Source: Alistipes sp.
GTDB taxonomy: Bacteria; Bacteroidota; Bacteroidia; Bacteroidales; Rikenellaceae
Reading direction: 5' to 3'
Assembly: GCA_017546725.1 (NCBI GenBank)
Contig: JAFYRX010000069.1
Span: 1 to 33,620, forward strand
DNA: 33,620 bases
In this document: piece by piece, positions 8,774-17,264 of the stretch
Numbering within the stretch: the first letter of the stretch is position 1
Layout: every line of letters begins with the position of its first letter
Position numbers and translations under genes: made by a program
Notes under the pieces: generated by a model
The model's database searches: none
Seen by the model: the letters and a program-made list of their open reading frames with translations, nothing else
Told to the model about the DNA's origin: nothing

Positions 8774-9655
8774 TTATTTCTGCTGATAGACTCTCACGTA
8801 ATCAACCTCGTAGCGCAGGGGTAGTATGGCATCATCTATCGGGCCACCGTTGTTGCCGCCGAGAGCCAAATTTAGAAGAATGAAGTGTTCGCGCGAGAAG
8901 GGGTTGATACCTTCTCCTTTGCCGCCTGAATTGATGCTTTTCCAAGCAGGAATTTCATTTAATAGTATGTCATCTACATAGATGCGGATTGAGGTAGAAT
9001 CCCAATCCATACGCCAGATGTGGAACTTGTCGGCCCAATCCTTGTCCAGCGCGGTAAAGTATGAGAACGGAATCTTTATGTCGTCCCAAACCGCCTCTCC
9101 TGCCTTGCGACCTCCCCACGCGGCATTTGCGAGGATATGTGGTTTGCCTCCGATGTGGTAATACTCCATCACGTCAATCTCACCACAGTGGGGCCACGCA
9201 TTTGTCGTGCCTAATAGCCATATTGCGGGCCACGAGCCCTTGCCTACGGGAATCTTTGCCCTTACCTCAAGACGGCCGTAGCAGAATGTGAACTTGCCTC
9301 GTGTGTTGATTGAGGCCGATGTGTAGTCGGCGTAGAGTGCACGCTGGTCCCACCACGTCGGGTTGGGGTTGTATTCGAAACTTACTCTGCGCTCCTTTCG
9401 GGCCTCGAAAATCAACATTCCATCTTCGCACCAGCAATTCTCGCGCTGATAGTATTGTGCCTCCAGGTTGCGCTCAAATCCCTTTTCGTAACGCCATTTG
9501 CGGGCGTCGGGGCGACCATCTTTTGAGAATTCGTCACTCCATACAAGACGGTAGCCTTCATTGCGGTAGGCGTTGGCGGCTTTGCGAGGCGTTTGTGCCG
9601 ACAGTGAGCCGATAAATAGCAGAGTGGAGATTAGGGTTAGTAGCGTTATTTTCAT
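8774..9655 (-). CDS. Secreted GH16 beta-glucanase (laminarinase-like)
   Basis: This 293-residue protein has a signal peptide (MKITLLTLISTLLFIGSLSAQ) and a single GH16 domain. The catalytic signature ExDxxE is at residues 159-164 (EIDVME): the first Glu is the nucleophile and the last the acid/base in the family. Supporting motifs are LVWSDEF near the N-terminus, GSWPAIWLLG before the catalytic strand, and a C-terminal YEVDYVRVYQQ strand. The signature without an extra residue fits the 1,3-beta-glucanase (GH16_3-like) group, though the subfamily is inferred. No lipobox is present. I chose ATG 9655 because the longer frame to 9679 runs into the -7 promoter box and would displace the signal peptide. 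It is a stand-alone gene, not within a SusCD locus. Confidence 0.93.
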   Translation of the reverse strand: MKITLLTLISTLLFIGSLSAQTPRKAANAYRNEGYRLVWSDEFSKDGRPDARKWRYEKGFERNLEAQYYQRENCWCEDGMLIFEARKERRVSFEYNPNPTWWDQRALYADYTSASINTRGKFTFCYGRLEVRAKIPVGKGSWPAIWLLGTTNAWPHCGEIDVMEYYHIGGKPHILANAAWGGRKAGEAVWDDIKIPFSYFTALDKDWADKFHIWRMDWDSTSIRIYVDDILLNEIPAWKSINSGGKGEGINPFSREHFILLNLALGGNNGGPIDDAILPLRYEVDYVRVYQQK

Positions 9656-9676
9656 AGGATTAAGGTTTTGTCTTTG

Positions 9677-9684
9677 CAAAGATA
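9677..9684 (-). promoter_or_regulatory. -7 promoter box of the GH16 gene
   Basis: On the minus strand it reads TATCTTTG, 21 nt before ATG 9655. Its position rules out a translation start at 9679. Confidence 0.7.
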
Positions 9685-9705
9685 TTAAAACGAGAGGATT
9701 TTTAG

Positions 9706-9713
9706 TATCTTTA
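9706..9713 (+). promoter_or_regulatory. Probable -7 box of the flavin reductase-like gene
   Basis: TATCTTTA is one base off TAnnTTTG and ends 18 nt before ATG 9732, implying a leader of only about 10-12 nt. No clear -33 element is visible. Confidence 0.5.
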
Positions 9714-9731
9714 CGCAGAAAATTTTGAACT

Positions 9732-10343
9732 ATGAAGCAGAGTTGGAAGCCAGGGACTATGATTTACCCTGTACCTGCCGTTTTGGTTAGTTGCGGTGCG
9801 ACACCAGAGGAGTATAATCTTTTTACCGTAGCGTGGACTGGTACAACGTGTACCAATCCGCCTATGTGCTATATATCGGTGAGGCCCGAGAGGCACTCTT
9901 ATGAGATAATCAAGCGTACTGGCGAGTTTGTTATTAATCTTACTACCAAGCGGTTGGCGCGCGCGACGGATTGGTGTGGAGTCAGGTCTGGTAAGGATTA
10001 CGACAAGTTCTCACAGATGGAGTTGACTGCTACTCCTGCGGCAGTTGTTACGGCGCCCGTAGTTGAGGAGTCGCCCGTTGCGATAGAGTGTCGAGTAAAG
10101 CAAATCATTCCGCTTGGCTCGCACGATATGTTTTTGGCCGACGTGGTAAATGTGTTGGTAGATGAGGAGTATATCGACCCTGAGAGTGGGCGTTTAGACT
10201 TGCAACGAGCCGAGCCTATAACCTATTGCCACGGAGAGTATTTTTCGTTGGGAGAGGTGATTGGTCACTTCGGTTGGTCGGTAAGAAAGAAGCCACGCAA
10301 GGGCGCAAAAGCGAAGGCTACGTCGGGTAAGCGCAAGAAGTGA
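9732..10343 (+). CDS. Flavin reductase-like (flavoredoxin-type) FMN-binding protein
   Basis: This 203-residue cytoplasmic protein belongs to the split-barrel flavin reductase family. Typical segments are PVPAVLVSCG, FTVAWTGTTCTNPPMCYISVRPERHS (flavin-binding region), GEFVINL and the distal FLADVVNVLVDEEYID. It probably binds FMN and takes part in electron transfer or reduces a small acceptor; the partner is not evident from neighbours. The last about 18 residues (KKPRKGAKAKATSGKRKK) form an unstructured, strongly basic tail that is not part of the fold and could contact nucleic acid or membranes. It is divergent from the GH16 gene and followed by a separate promoter for the export locus. Confidence 0.87.
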   Translation: MKQSWKPGTMIYPVPAVLVSCGATPEEYNLFTVAWTGTTCTNPPMCYISVRPERHSYEIIKRTGEFVINLTTKRLARATDWCGVRSGKDYDKFSQMELTATPAAVVTAPVVEESPVAIECRVKQIIPLGSHDMFLADVVNVLVDEEYIDPESGRLDLQRAEPITYCHGEYFSLGEVIGHFGWSVRKKPRKGAKAKATSGKRKK

Positions 10344-10405
10344 TGTGCTTTTGACGGAGAATCTTGCATTTTATTCAGTGTAAATACATATAAAGCCGAA
10401 ATATA

Positions 10406-10437
10406 TTTGCTTGGGTAGTCGATTTTTGCTATCTTTG
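10406..10437 (+). promoter_or_regulatory. Promoter of the polysaccharide export operon
   Basis: TTTG (10406-10409), a 20-nt spacer and TATCTTTG (10430-10437) form a complete Bacteroidetes promoter. The predicted 5' leader is about 75-80 nt and contains TACCC and GGGTA segments that could pair. The 10344-10522 gap holds no gene. Confidence 0.83.
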
Positions 10438-10522
10438 CGCTTGTGTGTACCCTATTGTGTGGTAATGCATCACTGAGGGGTAGACGGGAATAAAAGAAAG
10501 ATAACTTAATTACAATAAAAAA

Positions 10523-12850
10523 ATGAAAAAACTGTTTGTATTGTTGCTGCTCGTGACGGTGTCTATGGCATCTTACGCGCAGAGTAACCAACAATTGTTG
10601 GAGGCTTACCGTAATGGAACTCTTTCTGAGTCGCAGATTGGCGAATTGAGAAAAGAGAGTGCCCAAGCAAATCAAGAAAATGTACAAAGAGACAGAGGTA
10701 TTAATACAGGAACAGTTGTGCCTGGCTCTACGACCGCTCCGACGGCAGATACTGATGGTGTGGCTGTAAGCACAAGCGGTGCTACTCGTCGTCTTTTTGG
10801 TCACGATTTGTTCACCAACAAAAAACTTACTTTTGAGCCTAATTTGCAGATTGCAACTCCCGATAATTATGTATTGGGTCCTGGTGACGAGGTGATTATC
10901 GACTTGTGGGGTAATACTGATTCAAGCAATAAGTATAAAATCTCTCCCGATGGCAGAATCGTTATTTCGGGTGTTGGTCCTATCACATTGTCGGGCTTGA
11001 CTATTGCCGAGGCTTCAAAGCGTTTGCGTAGTTCAATGGCTGCGATGTACGAGGGATTGTATGACGGCTCAATCCAGTTGAAACTTTCGCTTGGTAGCAT
11101 CCGTAGTATTCAGGTTAATATCACAGGTGAGGTTGGCAATGCCGGTACTTATACTTTGCCTTCGTTGGCAACACTTTTCCACGCATTGCACGTCGCTGGT
11201 GGCGTGAGCGATTTGGGTACATTGCGTAGCATCAAGGTTTATCGTGCAGGTAAGTTGTTCTCTGAGGTAGATGTATTCGATTATATCCTTAATGGCAAGA
11301 CCGAGAAGGATATTGCGTTGCGTGACGGTGACCTCGTTACAGTTGCCCCTTACAGCAAACTTGTTGAGATTGCTGGTCAGGTAAAGCGTCCTATGTTCTA
11401 TGAGTTGACTCAAAACGAGACTGTTGCCGACCTTTTGAACTATGCTGGAGGCTTCTCAAATGAGGCTAACCGCAAGATGGTGAGTGTGACTCGTCGTCAG
11501 GGTGGTAAGTGGGAGTCATTTACCGTTGAGAGCGATAAGTTCGATTCGTTCGTATTGGAGGATGGCGATAATGTAGCGGTGTCTGGTGATATTGACCGTT
11601 TCAATAACCGTGTTCAGATTACAGGTGCCGTATATCGTGAGGGTTATTACGCTATCGACGATAAAACCAGCACAGTAAAGCAACTTATCGAGCGTGCAGA
11701 TGGTTTGCGTGAGGATGCCTTTATGGCTCGTGCGTTGCTCTATCGCGAGAAGCCCGATTGGACAATGGAGGTGTTGCCGATTGACTTGGCAGGTTTGATG
11801 TCTGGCAAGGTTGCGGATATTACACTCCGCCCCAATGATATGCTTACAATTGCTGCTGTATCGGAGATGCAGGAGGAGTATAATGTATCAATCTATGGCT
11901 CGGTACGCCGTCCTGCAGTTTATCCCTATGCTGATAAGATGACGGTTGAGGATTTGTTGGTTGCGGCTGGTGGCCTTCAAGAGTCTGCATCGACAGCAAA
12001 TATTACAATCACACGTCGTATTAAGGATTCAAAGAGCACTACAACACGCGATGAGTTGTTGGAGACTTTTACAGTTGATGTTAATGATGGACTTGAGGTT
12101 AATGGCGGTGCAGGATTTGTTCTTCAGCCCTTCGACCAGGTATATGTTCGTCGTTCACCTGTATACGTTCAGCAGAGTAGCGTGACTGTTCAGGGTGAGG
12201 TGCCTTTTGCCGGTAACTATCCATTGACACACCGTAATATGCGTCTTTCGGAGGTTATATCTGCAGCAGGTAATCCTAACGCGGGTGCCTTTATCGAGGG
12301 TGCTTATCTAATTCGTAAAATGACAGACGAGGAGCGTGCGCAACGTACTGCGTTAAATGAATTGATAGAGAAGCAAGCAATGGCGGGTTCTAGAGATACC
12401 TTAAATTTGAGTAATTTAGAGATGGCGTCAGTGTATACTGTAGGAATAGATTTGGAAGAGGCCTTAAATAAACCAGGTTCTGATGCAGATATTGTATTGC
12501 GTGATGGTGATGTAATATCTATTCCCGAGTATAACGGTTCTGTGCGAGTGTTAGGCGCTGTTACATATCCAAATACTATTACATTCAAATCGAATAAGAA
12601 TTTGAAATATTATATAAAGGCGTCTGGAGGATATGAGAAATGGGCTCGAAAAAATCGTTCATTTGTTATTTATATGAATGGAATGGTGTCTACCGGCAAA
12701 CGAGCCGAAGTACGACCTGGATGTATTATAATTGTTCCGTCAAAGAGTATTTCTGAACCTGTAAAGTGGTCTGATATTGTAGCTGTTCTTAATCCTTTGA
12801 CGACAACATCAGCTGTCGTTTTATCGGCAATAAGTGTTGCAAGTAAATAA
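10523..12850 (+). CDS. Outer-membrane polysaccharide export protein with multiple SLBB domains (Wza-like)
   Basis: This 775-residue protein has a signal peptide (MKKLFVLLLLVTVSMASYAQ) but no lipobox cysteine, unlike classical Wza. A Poly_export domain begins near residue 108 (YVLGPGDEVIIDLWG...ISPDGRIVISGVGPI). About six SLBB-like repeats follow, starting near residues 196, 280, 362, 453, 552 and 672, recognisable by the V-x-I-x-G-x-V...G-x-Y pattern followed by an AAGG-like turn. The C-terminus ends in a hydrophobic stretch (VAVLNPLTTTSAVVLSAISVA) that could span the outer membrane. It would form the exit channel for capsule or exopolysaccharide. The Wzz-like gene starts 5 nt after the stop. 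Codon use shifts near 12340: the last about 165 codons are rich in ATA, GGA, TTA and CGA. No glycosyltransferase genes adjoin the pair. Confidence 0.93.
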   Translation: MKKLFVLLLLVTVSMASYAQSNQQLLEAYRNGTLSESQIGELRKESAQANQENVQRDRGINTGTVVPGSTTAPTADTDGVAVSTSGATRRLFGHDLFTNKKLTFEPNLQIATPDNYVLGPGDEVIIDLWGNTDSSNKYKISPDGRIVISGVGPITLSGLTIAEASKRLRSSMAAMYEGLYDGSIQLKLSLGSIRSIQVNITGEVGNAGTYTLPSLATLFHALHVAGGVSDLGTLRSIKVYRAGKLFSEVDVFDYILNGKTEKDIALRDGDLVTVAPYSKLVEIAGQVKRPMFYELTQNETVADLLNYAGGFSNEANRKMVSVTRRQGGKWESFTVESDKFDSFVLEDGDNVAVSGDIDRFNNRVQITGAVYREGYYAIDDKTSTVKQLIERADGLREDAFMARALLYREKPDWTMEVLPIDLAGLMSGKVADITLRPNDMLTIAAVSEMQEEYNVSIYGSVRRPAVYPYADKMTVEDLLVAAGGLQESASTANITITRRIKDSKSTTTRDELLETFTVDVNDGLEVNGGAGFVLQPFDQVYVRRSPVYVQQSSVTVQGEVPFAGNYPLTHRNMRLSEVISAAGNPNAGAFIEGAYLIRKMTDEERAQRTALNELIEKQAMAGSRDTLNLSNLEMASVYTVGIDLEEALNKPGSDADIVLRDGDVISIPEYNGSVRVLGAVTYPNTITFKSNKNLKYYIKASGGYEKWARKNRSFVIYMNGMVSTGKRAEVRPGCIIIVPSKSISEPVKWSDIVAVLNPLTTTSAVVLSAISVASK

Positions 12851-12855
12851 TTTAT

Positions 12856-14028
12856 ATGACTATGGAACAGTATCAGAATCAAAATAATATGCCCGTTGAG
12901 GAGCAGGAAATTGACCTCGTTGAGTTGATTCAAAAGATGTGGATTAACCGATGGTTGATTATCAAGGTTGCTAGCGTTTTTGTAGTGTTGGGAGTGTTGG
13001 TCGCTCTTTTTAGTGCTAAAGTATATACCGCAAGTTGCGATATTGTACCCGATACAGGTAAGTCGGGTAATTCGAAGATGAGTTCGTTGGCTGCTTTGGC
13101 TGGTGTGAATATGAATAGTGGAGAGGATGTAATGGCTCTCTCTCCGTTGGTATATGAGAATATTATGAATGGTACAACTTTCCGCAAGGAGTTGATGCAG
13201 ACCAAGATTAACTTTGAGGAGATTGACGAGCCTGTAAGTTTCTTCGACTACTACACAAGCGAGGAGTATAACAAACCAAGCGTGTTTAGTTACATCAAGA
13301 AATATACGATTGGCCTGCCTTTTGTAATCTTGAATGCCATTCGTGGTGAGCAGCCAGAGCCTGACTATTCTGGTGTCGGCAAGAGCGAAGGTCCTACTGT
13401 GGAGACTTTGAGCAAGGAGGAGTTCGATGCTATGAATATTCTAGGACAGAGTGTTTCTATTACGCTGCAAGAGAAGAAAGGTTTTGTTACTATTACTTCT
13501 AATATGCCCGAGGCTGTAGCCGCTGCACAGTTGACACAAGCGACAGTAGTATTGTTGCAGAAGTATATTACTGAGTTCAAGATTGCCAAGGTGCAGTCGA
13601 ATTTGGATTTTATCCAGAGCCGATATGATGAGGCTAAGAAGAATTTCGAGGATATTCAGGTGCGCCGTGCCGCTTTCCGTGATGCAAATACCAACACTAA
13701 TAAGTACTCTGCAAGAGTTGAGGCAGAGAAGTTGGATGCGGAATATACCCTCGCAATGAACCTCTATAGTGAGTTGGCTACACAGTTGGAGCAGGCTAAG
13801 ATTGAGGTAAAGAAGGATACTCCTGTACTTACAGTAGTTCGTCCTGTGACTATCCCTTACAAGAAGAGTAAGCCGCAGCGTGCAAAGATTCTTTTTGCCT
13901 TTACCTTCCTCGGTGTAGTTGCTGGTGCAGGTTTGGTACTCGGATTGCCGATGCTTGCCAATATTACAGGTAATGACCGCATCAAGCGATTCGTAAAGGA
14001 GTTGCCCGAGAAGGCAATGGAGAACTAA
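12856..14028 (+). CDS. Wzz-type chain-length / polysaccharide co-polymerase protein
   Basis: This 390-residue inner-membrane protein has the Wzz layout. A short cytoplasmic N-terminus containing EEQEIDLVELIQKMWINRWLI leads into membrane helix 1 (about residues 33-55). A large periplasmic region with a long helical, probably coiled-coil segment follows (about residues 235-320, KVQSNLDFIQSRYDEAKKN). Then comes the PxxP-like PVTIPYKKSKPQRAKI and membrane helix 2 (about residues 343-368). There is no fused tyrosine kinase (no Walker A). It would set chain length or couple synthesis to the SLBB channel encoded 5 nt upstream. ATG 12862 is an equally possible start. The pair is closed by a terminator, so the machinery that makes the sugar chain must be elsewhere. 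Confidence 0.92.
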   Translation: MTMEQYQNQNNMPVEEQEIDLVELIQKMWINRWLIIKVASVFVVLGVLVALFSAKVYTASCDIVPDTGKSGNSKMSSLAALAGVNMNSGEDVMALSPLVYENIMNGTTFRKELMQTKINFEEIDEPVSFFDYYTSEEYNKPSVFSYIKKYTIGLPFVILNAIRGEQPEPDYSGVGKSEGPTVETLSKEEFDAMNILGQSVSITLQEKKGFVTITSNMPEAVAAAQLTQATVVLLQKYITEFKIAKVQSNLDFIQSRYDEAKKNFEDIQVRRAAFRDANTNTNKYSARVEAEKLDAEYTLAMNLYSELATQLEQAKIEVKKDTPVLTVVRPVTIPYKKSKPQRAKILFAFTFLGVVAGAGLVLGLPMLANITGNDRIKRFVKELPEKAMEN

Positions 14029-14050
14029 TTAGCAGGATAATATAATTTAC

Positions 14051-14090
14051 GGTACCGCTTGTACTTACGGTATAGGCGGTATCTCTTTTT
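14051..14090 (+). terminator. Terminator of the export operon
   Basis: An 8-bp stem (14051-14058 with 14076-14083, one G-U) has a 17-nt loop and is followed by TCTTTTT. Confidence 0.75.
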
Positions 14091-14122
14091 AGGTTAGGAT
14101 TTTAGGTTAAAGTTAGGTTTAT

Positions 14123-15325
14123 ATGCCACAAATTTCTCAACGTGCGGTGCAGATGCCTGCGTCGCCTATTCGTAAGTTGGTGCCGTTGGCTGATGAGGCC
14201 AAACGTCGTGGTGTGAAGATATATCATCTGAATATCGGTCAGCCCGATTTGCCCACGCCGCAGGAGGGGTTGGATGCTCTGAAGAATATAGACAGAAAGG
14301 TTTTGGAGTATAGTCCAAGTGATGGTTACCTCTCGTTGCGCGAGAAGCTGGTGGGCTACTACGACCAATATCAAATTAAACTCACGCCCAATGATATCAT
14401 CATCACTACGGGCGGTAGCGAGGCTGTGTTGTTTGCCTTTATGTCGTGCCTTAACCCTGGTGACGAGATTATTGTTCCCGAGCCTGCCTACGCCAACTAT
14501 ATGGCCTTCGCAATCTCGGCGGGTGCCGTTATCCGCACCGTCTCTACATCCATCGAAGAGGGTTTCGCCTTGCCAAAGGTAGAGCAGTTTGAGGCGTTGA
14601 TTAATGAGCGTACACGTGGTATTCTGATATGTAACCCCAACAACCCTACGGGTTACCTCTATACCCGTAAGGAGATGAATCGCATACGCGACATTGTCAA
14701 GAAGTATGACCTTTTCCTCTTCTCTGATGAGGTCTATCGTGAGTTTATTTATACAGGCTCGCCCTATATCTCGGCTTGCCACCTGGAGGGTATCGAGCAG
14801 AATGTTGTCTTGATTGACTCGGTGTCGAAGCGTTATTCGGAGTGCGGAATACGTATTGGCGCATTGATTACCAAGAATCGCCATCTGCGTGATGCCGTTA
14901 TGAAGTTCTGTCAGGCTCGTTTGAGTCCTCCTTTGATTGGTCAGGTTGTGGCTGAGGCATCGTTGGATGCACCGCGCGACTATATGATTCGTACTTACGA
15001 GGAGTATATTGAGCGTCGTAACTGTTTGATTGATGGCTTGAATAAGATTCCTGGAGTCTATTCGCCTATTCCTATGGGTGCGTTCTATACAGTAGCACGT
15101 TTGCCTATTGATGATAGCGACAAGTTCTGTGCTTGGTGTCTTTCGGAGTTCGAATATGAGGGTGAGACTGTAATGATGGCTCCCGCATCAGGTTTCTATA
15201 CAGACCCCAATAAGGGCCGAGATGAGGTGCGTATCGCCTATGTCCTGAAGAAAGCAGACCTGCAACGTGCGCTATTTATATTGGGCAAGGCCCTTGAGGC
15301 GTATCCAGGTAGGGTAGATAAGTAA
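14123..15325 (+). CDS. PLP-dependent class I/II aminotransferase (aspartate aminotransferase-like)
   Basis: This 400-residue cytoplasmic fold-type I aminotransferase shows NIGQPDLPTP near the N-terminus, the PLP phosphate region TGGSEAVLFAF, the CNPNNPTGYLYT loop that holds the PLP-ring asparagine, SDEVYREF, and the Schiff-base lysine Lys236 in DSVSKRYSECGIRIGAL. The C-terminal DEVRIAYVLKKADL carries the arginine that binds the substrate carboxylate. Family members usually exchange aspartate, glutamate or aromatic amino acids with 2-oxo acids; the exact substrate cannot be told. It is monocistronic, between the export-operon terminator and its own perfect terminator. It is a different protein from the aminotransferase in the aromatic operon at 21725-22903. 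Confidence 0.92.
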   Translation: MPQISQRAVQMPASPIRKLVPLADEAKRRGVKIYHLNIGQPDLPTPQEGLDALKNIDRKVLEYSPSDGYLSLREKLVGYYDQYQIKLTPNDIIITTGGSEAVLFAFMSCLNPGDEIIVPEPAYANYMAFAISAGAVIRTVSTSIEEGFALPKVEQFEALINERTRGILICNPNNPTGYLYTRKEMNRIRDIVKKYDLFLFSDEVYREFIYTGSPYISACHLEGIEQNVVLIDSVSKRYSECGIRIGALITKNRHLRDAVMKFCQARLSPPLIGQVVAEASLDAPRDYMIRTYEEYIERRNCLIDGLNKIPGVYSPIPMGAFYTVARLPIDDSDKFCAWCLSEFEYEGETVMMAPASGFYTDPNKGRDEVRIAYVLKKADLQRALFILGKALEAYPGRVDK

Positions 15326-15328
15326 TAG

Positions 15329-15360
15329 AAAAGGCCAGAAGTCGCAACTTCTGGCCTTTT
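15329..15360. terminator. Bidirectional terminator with CGCA loop
   Basis: A perfect 14-bp inverted repeat (15329-15342 with 15347-15360) carries AAAA and TTTT at its ends, so it works on both strands between convergent genes. Confidence 0.93.
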
Positions 15361-15387
15361 CTTTATCTGCCTCTAATCAGTATGCTG

Positions 15388-15954
15388 CTAGAAGTTAAAT
15401 CCTATACCAATCTGAATTGTAGAAATCTTGTTCTCGCCTGTTGTGTATCCCAATACCTCGCTCTCCTCAAATGCGCCGTTGTAGCGAGCCGAGATAGCGA
15501 TTTTCCAAATCTCTACTTCTACTCCTGCTGCGTAGCCTATCGTTGGGCGTTTGATGTCCCATTGTGCGCCTTCGCTTGTACCCGATGTGTTGGTCATTAT
15601 GTTGAACGTAGGTCCAGCGTGCAACGACAGCAGACCTAAAAATCGCAATTCCAACAACAGCGGTAAATCAACCTTGTTCATCTTTATTGTACCGTCGATA
15701 CCCTCCAAATTGAAATTGTTTTGTGAGTAAATCAACTCGGGACGTATTCCGAGCATACCCCAATTCAATGTGGCGTGCGCTCCAGCATACCAACCCGTAT
15801 TAGATTTGATGTCAATACTCTCGACTGCACTCTGGAAATTATTCACCTGATAATCCATACCGCCCTTTACGCCCCACTTCAGCGAAGGAAGTAATCCGGC
15901 CTGAGCCTGCATTGCAGTCATCAGGGCAATCATTACGATAAAAAATCTTTTCAT
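15388..15954 (-). CDS. Small outer-membrane beta-barrel protein (PorT/OmpX-like)
   Basis: This 188-residue protein has a signal peptide (MKRFFIVMIALMTAMQAQA) followed by alternating amphipathic strands typical of an eight-stranded barrel (WGVKGGMDY, GWYAGAHATLNW, GIRPELIYSQ, LPLLLELRF, LSLHAGPTFN, TIGYAAGVEVEIW, IAISARYNGAF, ISTIQIGIGFNF). The last residue is Phe, the usual outer-membrane insertion signal. Function is unknown; such proteins are common and diverse in Bacteroidales. It lies 58 nt downstream of ddl on the same strand with no clear terminator between, so it may be the last gene of the hydrolase/MurF-like/Ddl unit, or it may have its own promoter. Confidence 0.85.
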   Translation of the reverse strand: MKRFFIVMIALMTAMQAQAGLLPSLKWGVKGGMDYQVNNFQSAVESIDIKSNTGWYAGAHATLNWGMLGIRPELIYSQNNFNLEGIDGTIKMNKVDLPLLLELRFLGLLSLHAGPTFNIMTNTSGTSEGAQWDIKRPTIGYAAGVEVEIWKIAISARYNGAFEESEVLGYTTGENKISTIQIGIGFNF

Positions 15955-16012
15955 ATCACACGTTTGTTTTAGGTTTATAATCTATTCTACAAAACTTTAC
16001 CTCTTCACGCAT

Positions 16013-17239
16013 CTATCTCTTTGCGCCCTTGGCACCTTTTGCGCCTGCGCTCGCAGATGAGTAATTGAAGATGTTCTCCTTGTAACTTGTTGTCTTGAAC
16101 GATGAGTCGCGCTTGCGCTCAAATGCAATGGCTATCAATCGCTCTACCAACTCGTTGAATGATACACCCGTAGCCTCCCACAAATAGAACGACAATGAGC
16201 CCGGGATGGTATTTATCTCGTTTACATAAATCTTGCCTGTAGCCTCGTCAATCATAAAGTCGATTCGTGACACGCCATCACAAGCCAATGCCTTGAACGT
16301 AGCGACAGCCGTAGTGCGAATGAATGTGGTCACCTCGTTAGGTAGGTTGGCGGGAATCTCTCTTACCGTAGAGCGCATACCCTGCGATTGCTTTACGCCG
16401 CCGCCTTTAGCGCCACCTTTGGCTCCACCACCAAGATATTTGTCGGCATAACTCAAAATCTCACCGCTGCGGATAGGTGCCTCGCATACCGAAGCCTCGC
16501 ACTCGTAGTAGTTACCCAATACCGAGCAGTTAATCTCCTTCAATTGCTCCACCAATCGCTCCACGATGATGCGCTTTGAGTAACTTACGGCGTTATCAAC
16601 TGCCTCGATAAACTCCTCGCGGTTATGTACGGCCGTAATACCTACACTCGAGCCCGAGTCGGCGGGCTTTACAATCATCGGGTAGTTCAACTTCTTCTCG
16701 GTGCGCTCTACGACACTCTCCTGACTGTCGAACCACTCCTTATCCGAGAACCAAGCATACTCTATTACGGGGATACCCGACTCCGAGAGTATCATCTTCA
16801 TCGTGATTTTATCCATTCCGTTGGCCGAGGCGAGTACATTGCAACCCGCATAGGGTATTCCCGTCATCTCAATAGCACCCTGGAATGAGCCATCCTCGCA
16901 GTTGGTGCCGTGCAGGGCGGGCAGGATTACATCCAATTTAGCCACTACGTCGCTGCCAAACATCGGACGCTTAACCTTGTAGAGGTTATTGTCGCCATAG
17001 ATGGGGCGTAGATATACTGCCTCACACTTGGCATACAGACTCTCCATATCGCGGTAGTTCTCGCTCTTGCGCAAGGCCTCACCTGTGTACCACGCGCCTT
17101 GCTTTGATATATAGATAGGCGTAATGTTGTACTTCGCGGTGTCGATGGCCTCCATAGCCTGAATAGCGGTCAATACAGAAATCTCGTTCTCTACCGAGCG
17201 ACCACCAAATATTACTCCTACATTAATTTTACTCTTCAT
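16013..17239 (-). CDS. ddl: D-alanine--D-alanine ligase with Gly/Ala/Lys-rich insertion and tail
   Basis: This 408-residue ATP-grasp enzyme joins two D-alanines for peptidoglycan precursors. Family motifs are FGGRSVENEIS (with the catalytic Glu), LPALHGTNCEDGSFQG, the ATP-grasp segment YPMIVKPADSGSSVG, SYADKYL (Tyr aligned with the catalytic Tyr of E. coli DdlB, which favours D-Ala over D-lactate as second substrate), and IYVNEINTIPGSLSFYLWEA. It is longer than usual because of a low-complexity stretch GGGAKGGAKGGGVKQSQ directly after the KYL of the omega loop, plus a tail ending GAKGAKGAKR. The ATG at 17239 is 25 nt from the MurF-like stop, so the two are probably co-transcribed. Whether this is the only ddl of the genome is unknown. 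Confidence 0.93.
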   Translation of the reverse strand: MKSKINVGVIFGGRSVENEISVLTAIQAMEAIDTAKYNITPIYISKQGAWYTGEALRKSENYRDMESLYAKCEAVYLRPIYGDNNLYKVKRPMFGSDVVAKLDVILPALHGTNCEDGSFQGAIEMTGIPYAGCNVLASANGMDKITMKMILSESGIPVIEYAWFSDKEWFDSQESVVERTEKKLNYPMIVKPADSGSSVGITAVHNREEFIEAVDNAVSYSKRIIVERLVEQLKEINCSVLGNYYECEASVCEAPIRSGEILSYADKYLGGGAKGGAKGGGVKQSQGMRSTVREIPANLPNEVTTFIRTTAVATFKALACDGVSRIDFMIDEATGKIYVNEINTIPGSLSFYLWEATGVSFNELVERLIAIAFERKRDSSFKTTSYKENIFNYSSASAGAKGAKGAKR

Positions 17240-17264
17240 CGTTTATCTTGAGTTTTATAGTTTT

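Noticed and set aside
9656-9679. Longer N-terminus for the GH16 protein (start at 9679)
   Set aside because: The codons fall between the -7 box and the signal peptide; the start would lie within the promoter.
14102-14884. 260-codon antisense frame over the aminotransferase
   Set aside because: It is an antisense shadow; the plus strand holds all catalytic motifs of the aminotransferase.
16013-17239. D-alanine--D-lactate (Van-type) ligase
   Set aside because: The omega-loop Tyr (SYADKYL) aligns with the D-Ala-D-Ala enzymes, where VanA-type ligases have His.
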